Source: Ligula intestinalis (lineage: Eukaryota; Platyhelminthes; Cestoda; Diphyllobothriidea; Diphyllobothriidae). From it: 64,000 nt of DNA. The stretch lies in assembly GCA_036362985.1 (NCBI GenBank), contig JAYGXS010000003.1:87596376-87660375 (forward strand), in the 5' to 3' direction. Positions within the stretch are counted from its first letter, which is position 1, and each line of letters opens with the position of its first letter. A program made the position numbers and the translations under genes. Below, piece by piece: positions 32,629 to 43,720 of this stretch. The notes beneath the pieces are model-generated. The model did no database searches. It was not told where the DNA came from and worked only from the letters and a program-made list of their open reading frames with translations.

Positions 32629-34899
32629 CTAGGCGGCCGTTGGCCACTCTAAGCTTGTGCCCTGCAGCAGGTTCTTTTGCGCACACAGAATCGGCTTTCT
32701 CAACCGGATAGCAGTTGCTTCTGCTGTTGCTAGCAGTCGCTGACCCAATGACTTAGGGCAGTTTGGTGGGACCCTGTAGATCACCCTGAAGGCTTCGTTG
32801 GGGTCCACTTGATGTCCGGAATTCACCACGTGCGCTAGAATAAAGCTGTTGATGGTCCTGGTGGTATTGACTTCACCTTTCCTTAGCCATTACGGAGGTG
32901 TTCTTTCACTCTTTTGGATAGGTGCCCACTCGTGCCACCAATATAACCCGCTCCATAGGAGCAAGTAAAGGAGTAGCTGCACATGGAGGTGGTCTGAGTC
33001 GGTAACCCGCCCTTGGCTTCCCCATGTAAGGCCGGGTTAGTTTAGAATAATACCCGAACTGTCGCTGCTGGGAAGGTTCGAGATATGGCCTCGTCAAGGC
33101 GTCTTTTCAGGAGTTCACCTACGGCGTCTCCTCAAAAGAGCACTGTGAGAAATAAGGTTTTCTTTTCCACAGTAAGTGTTGTAAGCTTTATTTCTTTGGC
33201 AGCCATATTCTTGGTTATGAATCTCTTGGGATATCCGTTCTCACAGAGTAAGTCCAGGATTTTCTCGAGTTCATCTTCAATAATGTCTTCTGAGCAAATT
33301 TTTCTAGTTCTTTGCGTTAGGCAGCGAACTAGATTTCGCTTTTGTTGGAGGTGTACGAACCTGTTAAAGTTCGTATATTATTCAGACCAGGTTTTCTCTA
33401 TATACGCTCCTTCGAAGGCTACCATCAGGTCTACGAGCTAGGAGGACGTCCAGGAAAGGGAGCGAACCTGTTGTTTCCATTTCCCACGTGAACTGTATGG
33501 ATGGCTGGGCTTGATTGACTGCGTTCAAGAGTGCGTCTTTATCGGTGTCCGTTTTGGCGATCACGAAGATGTCATCCACGTAGCGACCGTAGTGCTTTAA
33601 CTTGTGGATGTGATCGCTTCGTTGAAATTTCTCCAGCTTGCCCATGAATATGTCAGCCAGGAGAGATCCCAGAGGTGAGCCCATAGCAATGCCATCTATT
33701 TGGCTGTCAAAGAGGAACTTTACATTGAGTGTGCACTTCAGTAGTAATTCCTTTAGTACATTTGTCGGTATTCCTATTTCTAGTTGATTGCTTAATAGGA
33801 ATTCGCAGATGTATTCGATTGTCTCGGTAACCGGGACGTTTGAAAACAGCGAGGAGACGTCTAGGGAGAGCATTTTCATGCTGTTTAAGTTCACATGTTT
33901 GATATCATCAATAACTTCAAACGTGTATCGATAGCTCCGTGGTGCCAGTTGATGCTGCAAAGGCTTGAGTTTCGCCGCCAACCATTTCGATATCGCATGA
34001 TATGGTGAATTGCGCATGTTCAGAATAGGACTAACCGGCAGGCCATGCTTATGGATATTTGGTAGACCATACAAACGAGAGATGTGCGTACCCACTGGTC
34101 GGAGGCTTTCTAAGTCCCGTTCGCTTATGAAACCTCTCGTGTGGAGTTTTCGTAAGCAGTCAGTCAGGTGCGCCTGTACTTCCTCTGTGCGATCTCTTTC
34201 TTGAATTTAGTCTGATCTGATATGATCGTTTGCATCTTCTGTATGTAGTTCGACCTCTTCATTAAAACGACACCGGTTCACTTATCAGGTCTAGTGACCA
34301 GGATTTCTGCGCTCCATCGCATTTATTTTAACTTTTTTAGGTGCGCTTTTGTTAGTAATCCTCGGTTTGTAAATGTCTTGTTCAGATAATGGCATTTGCA
34401 GTTAACCAGTGATTTGAAGTGTTGGACACTTTCTGCGGAGCTGGACTTTCAATCATAAGTTTGGTTGTAAAGATTCTCAAACTGGGTAGGTATGCAGAAT
34501 TTCGGACTCACAGATAATGCTTCGAGTAACGTTTTATCAAGCGTCATCGAGGTGTAGTTGTGTACGTATCTAGCTGGATCTTTGGGTAGCCTTGCTTTTA
34601 GCTTCCTGTCTTGCACTCTTTGTAGGGGTGACGCTCTCTTTGTGTCCCCACGTTTCTATGGTCTGCGTGCAGCTGATGAATTCTTGTCTTTCTTCGTCCG
34701 TCAGGCTGTCTAGAACGACAGAGCGTTCTAGTACGTGACGTTCTAGTTCACCAATCTTTGTGTGAGTGCTTTCAAGCTGGTTCTCAGCATATCGTCTCAA
34801 GGTTTCAGTGGATATAGCAGTTCGAGTACGCCGTAGCGCTCTCCAGTAGTCACTTGCATATTCGTTTCCCTCAATGCAATCCATAATAAAGTTAGCCAC
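32629..34899 (-). pseudogene. Penelope-like element 1: RT plus GIY-YIG endonuclease
   Basis: Read on the minus strand. An N-terminal segment (34,570-34,899) is followed by a broken stretch with VTRPDK-TGVVLM. A long RT ORF (33,382-34,095) shows RLYGLPNIHK, motif A MLSLDVSSLFSNVP, motif B IAMGSPLGSLLAD and motif C YVDDIF, then FLDVLL. The GIY-YIG nuclease domain (about 33,040-32,629) is split over frames and shows GAGYIGGTSGHLSKRVKEH and an ILCAQK end. PLE proteins reverse-transcribe element RNA using a nick made by the GIY-YIG domain. The RT catalytic residues are intact. Frameshifts before and after it disable the gene. It sits in the intron between finger exons E and F. Confidence 0.85.
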
Positions 34900-34981
34900 A
34901 ACTCTCGCCTCGACAAGTTTCGTGTTGAACCGCAGTTACACATTGAGTGCCTTTAACATCGAGGGATCCTTGGATTGTTTT

Positions 34982-35230
34982 AAGGTCGGAAAAATTCCCA
35001 TAACAGAACTACGAAGAGTAATTGGCGAGCATACGTATACTTTCAATAAATTCTCTTCATACCATTACATTTATATGGGAGGGGGAGTAAAGTGTAAAAG
35101 GTTAAATTTATGCTCAAAGTTACAAGCAAATTAGTCCAGGGGATAGGGGAGGGGTTGGGTTAGTAACAAGCGGCTAATTAAGCGGCAATTAAGGAGAGGG
35201 GGGTTAAAGGGAGGGAGGAGACTCGGGAAA
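34982..35230 (-). repeat. Terminal direct repeat (pLTR) of PLE 1, upstream copy
   Basis: Direct repeat partner of 32,386-32,616, slightly longer in its G-rich part. A matching hammerhead-like fold lies at 35,018-35,068. Confidence 0.75.
35018..35068 (-). ncRNA. Hammerhead-like motif in PLE terminal repeat, second copy
   Basis: Same layout as 32,420-32,470. Stem I and GAAA are unchanged. The core reads AUGAAGA. One stem III pair has changed from C-G to a U-G wobble, which still pairs. Confidence 0.45.
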
Positions 35231-35322
35231 TTTAGGAGTGCAGTGACTTGGGCATTCTTATGACCTTGTCCAGTTTAGAAACCTTAAACAAATTAATTTG
35301 TTTTTGTTTTTTCCTTTTGCAG

Positions 35323-35409
35323 AAATACGCGCTTTCAAATGTGAAATCGGTTGCCGTGCATTTTCGCTGATGGCAAACCTCAAGAGGCATATCGATGGTG
35401 TCCACAAAA
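35323..35409 (+). CDS. Zinc-finger exon F (altered C2H2)
   Basis: Acceptor TTCCTTTTGCAG, 87 nt, phase 1-1, donor AAAA|GTGAGT. The finger reads IRAFKCEIGCRAFSLMANL, then KRH-IDGV-H. The second cysteine has moved one residue, giving C-X3-C and X11 to the first histidine instead of C-X2-C and X12. Splice sites and reading frame are intact, so it would be made, but zinc binding may be impaired. Confidence 0.7.
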
Positions 35410-36011
35410 GTGAGTCTTTTCTGACTTTAACAGATTCATTTAAATGCATGTTTTCTTTCATTCTCAACGCTCTCCCCTCTCCCACGTGCCTATTACCCAT
35501 CAAATCAAAGCCAGACCGCCGTTATAGTCGCTGCAGTAGCTGCGTCCTACTTTCGGGTTGCTTGTTAGGTGAATTTAATTGAGAACTGGAAATTGCTTTC
35601 GCAATTTACACGACATGATCCTTTCGTCATAACTGATACGAGCTGCTGCCCTCATATTTCCCTTTTTTGCGGCATAAAATGTTTGATTATTATTCTACTC
35701 TTCGGTTATTGGTTTCAGATCAGCTTACTGCGTGCAATTTTTTTATTGCTTGTTAAATGGATTGAAATGACTACTGCAATTTTTTCTGGCATGATTCTTT
35801 CTTCATAACTGACTGTTGCTTGCAATTTCTGCGGGTTGACAGGTAGTGCTGGCTCAGTCATATTTTTCAAAGTATCCATACGCTACACTTAAACCTTACG
35901 GTTTAGTAGAACCCCAAATGTAACCCTTGGCATTATCCGGATCCCAAACCTAACCTTAATTCCAATCTTGAACGTAACCCTTAACATATACCTAACGTTC
36001 ATTTATTACTA
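35410..36011 (+). other. Intron sequence between fingers F and MITE
   Basis: No gene. AT-rich, with a degenerate AACCCTNA-type stretch at 35,890-36,000. Confidence 0.4.
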
Positions 36012-36580
36012 CAGTAGTCGCCGGCTATTAAGCCCACGGGCCCAGACCGAATTGGGCTTAATAAGCGGAGGGCGCGTTAACCGGTGAGCCCTAGTTCTTG
36101 ATTAGCAACCGCACGATAGGCACTTTACATTACATACGCACTGTATTATGTGTAGAACTTGGCTTTGTACAAGAGAAGAATGATATTTGTCTGTATTTTA
36201 CGTAATAACAGGGAGGTTAACCAGACGACCTTGGTATGCTTTGGGGTCACGCCTGTCGGCCTCGCCTAGCGTGGGCCTGAACGCCGTGTTCCCCTTTTGT
36301 GTGTGTGTGTGTCCTCAAGGCTGCAGTTGGGGTACGTTAGCCTTTTGCGCGTGCGGCTCTCTCATGTGGGGGATTTGTCCTTTTCACCCCTCATGTCTGC
36401 TGCCGTCCGAAAGGGGTGTCGCAAAATTTAACTTTAAAAATACAAACAAATTACATCTGGCAAACTGGGCTTTGTAGCCGGCGACTGGGCTTATTAGCCG
36501 GCGGATTTTGCTCTGTAAAATTACGTCCCAAGCTGATGCGGGCTGCATACGCGGCTGGGCTTATTGATCGGCGACTACTG
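36012..36580. mobile_element. Pogo/Tigger-like MITE with TA target duplication
   Basis: Terminal inverted repeats start CAGTAGTCGCCG at 36,012 and end CGGCGACTACTG at 36,580, followed inward by TAAGCCCA / TGGGCTTA. The element is flanked on both sides by TA. Extra copies of the GGGCTTATTAGCCGGCG word lie inside the right end. The 569-bp body has no transposase frame and includes a GT microsatellite at 36,298-36,312. CAG termini and TA duplication are typical of pogo/Tigger elements. Confidence 0.75.
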
Positions 36581-36921
36581 TATTGTGTAAAATTTTAAAA
36601 AAATCCTGCAAAAAGGAATATATTCAAATTACCGCTTAGGAACCAATCATTGGACCTCGGTTGCCTATTATAAGTGTTAGGGTCCCGAGCAAAAATGCGC
36701 AAATATCGTGAAGTCGCAGTTTCAGAAACTTAAATTTTCATATGACTACTTTATACAGAGCTTGTTAACGTTGCTTCTTAACATGATCTTCCGTTAGATT
36801 GTCGGATTTTTCTTGTAGGCTTACAATTATATTATCGTCGAACGTTAAAGAAACCTTAGAGCAAGAAAACCAACTCTTTGGTACACTGGAGTCTCTTGGT
36901 GATTATTTTTGTTTATTTTAG

Positions 36922-37008
36922 ACCTGCGGAACTTCCCTTGCAAAATTTGTGGCCATTCTTTCAAGCAGGGGGGTGCCCTGAAGAAGCACATCAAAGTGGT
37001 GCACAAAA
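36922..37008 (+). CDS. Zinc-finger exon G (C2H2)
   Basis: Acceptor TTTGTTTATTTTAG, 87 nt, phase 1-1, donor AAAA|GTACGT. The finger reads LRNFPCKICGHSFKQGGAL, then KKH-IKVV-H, with all four ligands and helix positions Q, G, A, K. Its upstream 200 bases (36,650-36,845) match those before exon E (31,800-32,000). Confidence 0.8.
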
Positions 37009-37775
37009 GTACGTCTCTTTTTCTTGTTTCCTTTCTTCAAGCTTGCCCTCGTTTCTTTGCCCGCCTCGTTTGCCAATATTTTCTTGTGACGCGTAATTAG
37101 CTGTCGCATTGGGTAGGGCAGGGCAATACAGTGAGTGAGACTGGTCCTGTAAAATTCATCGTCAAACGGACGCCTTTCAACGCTTTGAATCTATCATGGG
37201 GCTTGCAGGATACCCCTGTACCTATAAGGACTGAGAGTCGGACTCGGTGTCTGGATGGTGAAAGATTCTGGCACAACGTGGGAAAATTAAAATTGGTTTC
37301 GAATTTAAGCTCTTTGCGCTCACGAGGTTTTCAGTCTCTGCCATAGTGTAGAAGACACATCTGGCTATAAAAACTGGCAAAGGAACTGCGTATTATCTTC
37401 CCTTTGGAAATATCTTTTCTGAGTGAGTCGAATCCTTCGCTTTAACAATGTAACTGGAACGCGGACAATACCACGCTCTGGAAGTTATCCCTACGGTCAG
37501 CACAAGTCTGGAAGTTCATTCGCTCCTAAAAACAACATCGCTGCTTCTGAATCTAATTGTTACAGTGCAAAGAACTCTTTACAACAAAGGCTGAGTCATT
37601 CACATTCCAAATTTTGACTGTTGAAATTAATTGCACAACCAAATCGTTTTGCTGTCTGTATTAGCACGGCCGGTTGATTGCAGACTTTGAATTAATGCAC
37701 TCTAATATAGCTTCCAATAGCATGGGTAACGCTAACGTACACGATCCATCTCTGCTGCTAGCTGAAAAAAATGTT
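37009..37775 (+). other. Intron and probable LINE 5' UTR
   Basis: The part to about 37,300 resembles the intron after exon E (GACTGAGAGTCGGACTCGGTG and following, also at 32,320). From about 37,380 onward probably belongs to the CR1 element's 5' UTR. No reading frame recognised. Confidence 0.35.
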
Positions 37776-37870
37776 TGTCGACGGCTGGATTTGAACCTCG
37801 GACCTCATCTTATAATGTCGGATGCTTTACCGACTTCACCACCAGCTCACACCCGGAAAGCCAAGTCGCT
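37776..37870 (-). repeat. Antisense tRNA-like sequence in CR1 5' region
   Basis: On the minus strand: A-box TGGTGAAGTCGG and B-box GGTTCAAATCC about 48 bases apart. It lies upstream of a CR1 ORF1 in antisense, as in the two family B copies. Confidence 0.5.
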
Positions 37871-37959
37871 AAGATATACTCTAACGGGTGCAATCAGGTT
37901 AAATTATGCAAGCCACCTCTTATAACCTTTCACAAGGTACTCCCAGAAATAGCCGAAGC

Positions 37960-39180
37960 GCTTTCAATAACGCGTACGAAATCTCAGACCACCAACTATG
38001 CAAAAACGCATCTTCTTTCACCAACCGTCTTTGAACCGAACACCACCCAGCCAAATAAGCCTGCGCGTGCAGATTGCGATGGATGTCTTAACCTAGCCAC
38101 GCGCGTAATGCGTTTAGAGGGAAGCCTTATATTTTAAGCGGAGCTACTAGCAGTGCTCATAAAGCACAATAAGATAACACCACCGGATGTGGCGTATGCA
38201 GAGGACAGGTCAGTGGTTGATAAACCAGGAAACCACGAGTCCAGCAGGGCTAAGCGCAGATGCATACGCTAGCAGAAGGCGGCTGAAGAGCAACCTGCTA
38301 AAGTCCAACCAAAGCCCTCAGTTTTATCGCAAGACAGCACCTGGAGCACGCCATGTGAGCAAGAAAGCAAGGCAACCACTCCAAGAGGATGCGGCGCATG
38401 TGGAGGACAGTTCAGTGGTTGATAAACCAGGACACCACGAGTCCAGCAGGGCTAAACGCAAATGCATACACTAGCAGAAGGCGGCTGAAGAGCAACCTGC
38501 TAAAGACCAACCAAAGCCCTCAGTTTTATCGCGAGCCAGAACTTGGAGCACGCCATGTGAACAAAAAACAAGACAACCACTCCAATAGGAGACTTCTGAA
38601 GAAAAGGAAGTTGAATTGGACCAAAGGGCAAACGGTAACTTTGAAGAAAATGCTACCAGCAAAATGTCCATAGAATCTTTCGCAGATCTGGACTTCAAAA
38701 CCCCTGCTGCTACTCTGCTTCAGTGCGATGTGACGACGGCCCAAGCTCGAGCCAAACGTAAGCAACATATAGTGATACAGGGTGCACCAGAATCAACGTC
38801 TAAAGTTGCTGGGGGTAAGGTGGGGCACGATCGAGGTCTCGTTCGACAGTACGCTAAATCACTGCTAAGGGGCACTAAGTCCTTAAAAATCCTCAAAAAT
38901 TTAGAATAGGCAAGGATGAGCCGCCGAATGGTTCAAGCTTTCGGCCACGACCATTAAAGATCATTCGGGACACCAAAGCGCAGACACAGCTTATGGTGGA
39001 AAGAAAGTCATCTCTGCGGACCATGCATGCTGGAGTTTTCTTTCATCCGGATTATGAACCAAAGGAACGCAGGAAAATGTGACGATTGAAAAACAATCTA
39101 AACGACCGAAAGAACAAAAACAAAAGCGGCCTAAAAATAAGAGGAGAAGAAAAAATAGTCCACATTGAACGAAATTTTCT
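37960..39180 (+). pseudogene. CR1 ORF1 with 203-bp tandem duplication
   Basis: The N-terminal part is broken. The middle contains two adjacent copies of a unit encoding SSRAKR and TPCEQ blocks (38,187-38,590). The C-terminal domain starts QHIVIQGAPES (38,765), continues with FRPRPLKII and HPDYEPKERRKM, and ends in NFLWPEV. Frameshifts at about 38,905 and an in-frame stop near 39,080 inactivate it. The domain order equals the ORF1 at 5,131-6,558. Confidence 0.7.
38187..38590 (+). repeat. Tandem duplication inside ORF1
   Basis: Two copies of about 203 bp (38,187-38,388 and 38,389-38,590), sharing GTCAGTGGTTGATAAACCAGG-type and CTAGCAGAAGGCGGCTGAAG blocks with a few percent divergence. Confidence 0.85.
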
Positions 39181-40257
39181 TTGGCCGGAAGTAATCAGGC
39201 GGAAAACATAACCAAGGTCAACCGGCTGGTTCTAGAAGATACCAAAAGCAATAGTGGCCGCTGCCTCGAGATCTATTATACCAATTGTCAGAGTCTCTTC
39301 AATAAACTTGACGAACTCAAAACAGTAGTATCTGAACAGAAACCGCATATAATTGTATTAACAGAGACTTGGCTGACCGAAGCAATAGAGATCAGTGAAG
39401 TCAGAATTGAAGGCTATCAACTGTTCCGCTGCGACATATCTCAACATAGGGGCGGAGGAACGGCACTTTATGTAGCCAATGAAATTTCCTGTCGTCAGAG
39501 GGAAATCGCAGACATAGCCCTACGACGATATGAAATAATTTCATGCAAAAGTAAGATTAGGCAACATCCGGCATTCAATATATGCGTTGTTTATCGGCCT
39601 CCCGGTTCCAGCGAAAGTGACGACGTAGAACTGCTAAGTTCACTGACAGCTATCTGCAAACAGGAAAACCGATTACTCTTGGGTTATTTCAACGCTCCTG
39701 GCATCGGTTGGATGAGGCCTGGAGTGAAAGGCCGCAGCAGCACCTTTCAATTATCAACTACTTCAGTTTTCTTTGGACAAATATCTCATTCAACACATAG
39801 ACTTCACAACCCGACTGCGAGAAGACCAGCGATCAAACTGTCTAGATCTCGTTTTTAGTAAAGAAGAGGGGATCATAAGGGAAGTGAACTCACAACCGCC
39901 ACACACAACCGTGGGCACACAATGAAGCTGCGCACGACGATGTCCAAGCTAAACCTTCGCTGTGAATTCTTCACGCAACCTGTCACACAACAGTGGAACT
40001 ACCTCCCACAGTCAGTGGGGAGGCCACTTCCCTTCAGATGTACAAACATCGCTTGGATAATTACATGCCTCCCCTCTCCTCTCTCCAAGTCTGAACTCTA
40101 AAAACCAGACATATATTGTAAAAAAACCATGCTACTCACTGTTTGCCAATACTATGTTAGTAGTGGTAAAATTTTATAGGTGCTTGTACACGTACTAAAT
40201 AGGGCTTTCAAAGGCATTGCCTATTATCCTCACCAAATAAACTAAAACTTTAGAACC
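39181..40257 (+). pseudogene. CR1 ORF2, internally deleted
   Basis: The endonuclease is open to 39,858: YTNCQSLFNKLDELK, VLTETW, RGGGTALYV, VYRPPG, then GYFNAPG where the family has GDFNAP (a catalytic Asp is replaced by Tyr). After about 39,900 it jumps to the ORF C-terminal tail (FFTQ, TQQWNYLPQSV, 39,965-40,060). The whole RT is missing. The 3' UTR ends in TCAAAGGCATTGCCTATTATCC and AATAAAC. Dead element in the intron between fingers G and H. Confidence 0.75.
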
Positions 40258-40259
40258 AA

Positions 40260-42236
40260 AACGTGCGTGGCCGCGTAGACGATTTATATAGCATTTGTAG
40301 GGACCTCGCTCGTGCAATCATCTAGCTGCCTGGACATTATCCTGTTATCGGGTCTTCGGTGATATGTCAGAGGCAGTAAATTGTCTCGTAAGTGATCAGT
40401 GCTGCGCTCACGCCGCGCGTAGGCATCTTCGCTCATGGCGGTTGTATTGACGAGGCATACGTTTGATGGAAGCCTTGGACCGTAGTCCGATACTTTCATG
40501 AAATTGTATACCGCTAAAAGATTTGCCATGATGAAGGTATACTGCCGCCCCACTACTGCTCCACTACAGCGTGAATTGAATTCCCGGAATGGTTGAGTTG
40601 AGGGTCTTGTGGAGCGCTTCAATATTATCCTTGTTAACGACAACAAACGTGTCGTCTACATCCCGTACGCATAACTAATGGTTAGTCGGTGGAGCGGCCA
40701 TTGATTCCAGCCTCTGCATGGTTATTTCGGCAAGGAATCCAGATATGGGTGACCCCATTGGGGCTCCTTTTATTTATTGATAGTACTGATGATCAAATGA
40801 AAAAAATAGTTTTCTAGGCAAAGATCCATAAGGTCGAGTAAGACAATTACAGGAACCCCTGTGTCGTAGCTCTTCAAGGCTTCCTTTATGCATTGCCTTG
40901 CTACATCAAGGGGTATGGAGGTGAACAGGGAAACGACGTCGAAGGAGACCATTATCTCATCATCGGAGACCGTGATTCCCCTTAGTTTCTGTAGAAACTC
41001 CGTATAGTTCTGAATGAAAGTTTCACAATTTATCGTAAGTGGGTGAAGTTGTCGGAATAGTCACTTTGAGATTTTCCGTTCGGTGCACCGATTAATAATA
41101 ATATCGGTCGCAGAAGCACTTACGGTTTGTGAACTTTCGGTAATCCGTAGATCTTCGCGATGTTTGCATTGAATTGTTTCAGGCATTTTGTAGTATCGCC
41201 TAAAAGTAGTTTCGTCCCTGTAAGGCGTTTCAGTACTTTGACAATGGATGACATTTGCCTCTTCGTAGGGTCTGTTGGAAGAGGTTGAGCAATCTTTTTA
41301 TAGTCAGTGAGTGTATTTTCTGCCTGTACTCTGGTTTGTTCAAGATAGCAGTTGAGCCTCCTTTGTCAGCGGGAAGTATGATTATATTTTTATGCGTTTT
41401 TTAATTCTTAAGTGCTTTCTTTTCTTCTGAGGATAGAGATGAAAACTGAATTTGATCCTTTACCGCATGGACAGTACTGTTTCCGATAGTAAACTGATCA
41501 TAGTCTCTGAGGTCTCCTGTTAATACGATAGACCCCAACCTGGCTAGGAAGCCCAAGTAACTAGAATCAAAATGGTTGTATTGAATCCCTTTGGAAAGCA
41601 CGTTCTCTTTCATTGCACTGAGGACTCTGCAGGATAGGTTCACAACCTTTGCTACATACTGTTAGTTTCTAACAGCTTGCTGAGAAATAGTCTTCCATTT
41701 TTTTTCTACAAGAATCTTCTTCTTTCGTCTTTCCAGCTCTGATACGTGAGCAATTGTTTCACCTACTGATTCAATCATGTGTAGGGAAGGATTATTGTGA
41801 CAGACCCGCATATGTTGTTCCTTTGCAGAATGAAACTTTTTCAGTCGATAATAGGCATCCGTTTTAAATGCCCCAAGCATGCTCATACCATAAAGAGATG
41901 TATTATGATACCCTAGGGTAAATCTGACGGCAGGCCTCACACGCACAGACATTGGCAAAGTATTCTCTTTTCGGCACTTGGGGAGAAATGATGATTGTTC
42001 TCGCGTACACCATTCGCGAATAGCTCACTTCTTCCATCGTCTAGCCTCAAGCAAAACTTCGTGATCGTAATTGTTTCGTATAAACTCGAAGGCAGGCATC
42101 TCAAGAAATGTAATTTCATGGAAAGTCGTCCTTTAGGAAAATGAGTAAATTTATTCAGTAAATTTTCGACACTGGATCCCCTAAACCCTAGCAACTGCAA
42201 TCTCCGGACCGGGTTCCTTAGGAAAAGAAATGACAT
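40260..42236 (-). pseudogene. Penelope-like element 2: RT, no nuclease domain seen
   Basis: Read on the minus strand. N-terminal region 42,236-41,401 in three overlapping frames (a basic SELERRKKKILVEKKWK block). Then IIILPADKGGS at about 41,370, motif A MVSFDVVSLFTSIP (40,930-40,952), motif B APMGSPISGFLAEI and motif C DVDDTFVVV (about 40,650). Stops and frameshifts are frequent, with one TAG just before the motif C segment. The sequence ends near 40,260, directly after a CR1 3' end, before any GIY-YIG domain. It is clearly a different lineage from PLE 1. Confidence 0.75.
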
Positions 42237-43027
42237 GGGAGAGCAGAGTGGTAGGAAGAGTTTATTGTGAACGTACGAAGTGGAGAATTTGCCTATCGGA
42301 CCAGTATACGTCCGTCCGTGAGGGCGTTTTGGTCGACAGTGCGGACCTGACGCCAGTCATCGCAGTGACGTCCAGGCTGAGACATGATTGAACAAACGAG
42401 TGTAGGCGTCTTAATTGCCGCCGCGGGATGCAAGCGTTCGCTGCGAAGCATGCGGCTGTCCAAATAATAGGTGGAAGCTTGAAATCTTATGAACTTATGT
42501 CTGACGTGACACCGAGTCACCACGGTTTTACGTCTTTGACTGTTCTTTCACACAGTAAAGTTGTTCTATGTTTTATGCTTCTCTTGGTCCGCTGTCGATG
42601 GTATCAGACCAGAAGCCGGTTGTTTATGTAGCGGTGGGATTAGGTTAGATGCATGACGATTAATGTTATGGTTAGGGCTAGAAGGGTGAGGTCCGGATAT
42701 AGGACACGAGAGTAGAAATCCCTCTGGCATTTAGCCTGAAGCCGCCTGCATTAATAGGTGCTAGTCCACGATTACGTAGCCGACCGTTTTATGTAGGCTT
42801 ATTTTCATGTCTTAGAACTTTGACAAACTACAATTTGAGTTGCCTTCTTTAGACAACCATTTATATATCTTGCCAGAATTTCGCGTTACTTAGCGAAGGG
42901 TTGGTAATTTCTAGTTTCGACAACGTCATCCCTGTGTCGAATGGAGGTTTACCGATCAGATTCCCTACAAGCAGTAAGTTGGACGGGTAAGGTCGATTCA
43001 AGTGTGATTAAATTCACGGTTCACGGC
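42237..43027. other. No gene seen; possible PLE 2 leader
   Basis: Sequence upstream of PLE 2 on its coding strand, then unassigned intron. No ORF with recognisable content. Confidence 0.3.
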
Positions 43028-43105
43028 GAGACTCGTAGGTCAATGGTACCGTGTCAGCTGCGCAAAGCCTTCATTGCTGTGTTGGTTCGACTCCGACCGA
43101 GGCCG
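43028..43105 (+). repeat. tRNA-like element in intron, second copy
   Basis: Near A box TAGGTCAATGG and B box GGTTCGACTCC. The T-arm pairs GTTGG with CCGAC around TTCGACT. Flanks resemble those of 31,555-31,640. Confidence 0.5.
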
Positions 43106-43305
43106 CGAAGTTTCCACAATTGGGTCTACTAAATTAAACCATATGCATACTTGCTGTGTCAAGCCAGGCTATGTCATATGTTTTTCCTTCGGATCAAAGC
43201 TTTTGTTCTTTTAAGAGGGCAGTAAATTAGGCATTTGTATGACCCCGTTCGGTTTGCAAACCTTTCAGCGAATTAATTTGTTTTTGTTTTTTTTTCCTTT
43301 TACAG

Positions 43306-43392
43306 AAATACGCGAATTCAAGTGTGAGATCTGTGGCACTGCATTTTCGGAGAAGGGAAGCTTAGAGAACCATATCGATGCTGTCCACAAAA
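43306..43392 (+). CDS. Zinc-finger exon H (C2H2)
   Basis: Acceptor TTTTCCTTTTACAG, 87 nt, phase 1-1, donor AAAA|GTGCGC. The finger reads IREFKCEICGTAFSEKGSL, then ENH-IDAV-H, with all four ligands and helix positions E, G, S, N. It is of the IREFKC subtype, directly followed by exon I after a 241-base intron. Confidence 0.8.
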
Positions 43393-43633
43393 GTGCGCAT
43401 TTTCTGCCTTTAACAGATTCATTTCACCGCATCTTTTGTTTCATTCGCAAGGCCCCTTAGCTATCGCCCATAGAATCAAAGTAAAACCGATGCATGCCAC
43501 TTTTGGGTTGCTTGTTAACTTATTTCATTCAAGACTAGAAGGTTTTGATCCTTTCTTCATAACTGCTAAAACCTGACGCCCTCGGATTCCTCTTCTTTTA
43601 ATTATCATGTAACTCTTCTGTTTTCTGTTTCAG

Positions 43634-43720
43634 ATCTGAGAAACTTTACGTGTGATATTTGTCACAAGTCTTTCAACTGGAGGGGATATCTGAAGAAGCA
43701 CGTCAACACTGTACACGAAA
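43634..43720 (+). CDS. Zinc-finger exon I (C2H2)
   Basis: Acceptor TTCTGTTTCAG, 87 nt, phase 1-1, donor GAAA|GTGCGC. The finger reads LRNFTCDICHKSFNWRGYL, then KKH-VNTV-H, with all four ligands and helix positions W, G, Y, K. It is of the RNF subtype. Confidence 0.8.

Noticed and set aside
40780..40815. CTGATGATCAAATGAAAA as a ribozyme core
   Set aside because: Lies inside PLE 2 RT coding sequence, with no stem I partner.
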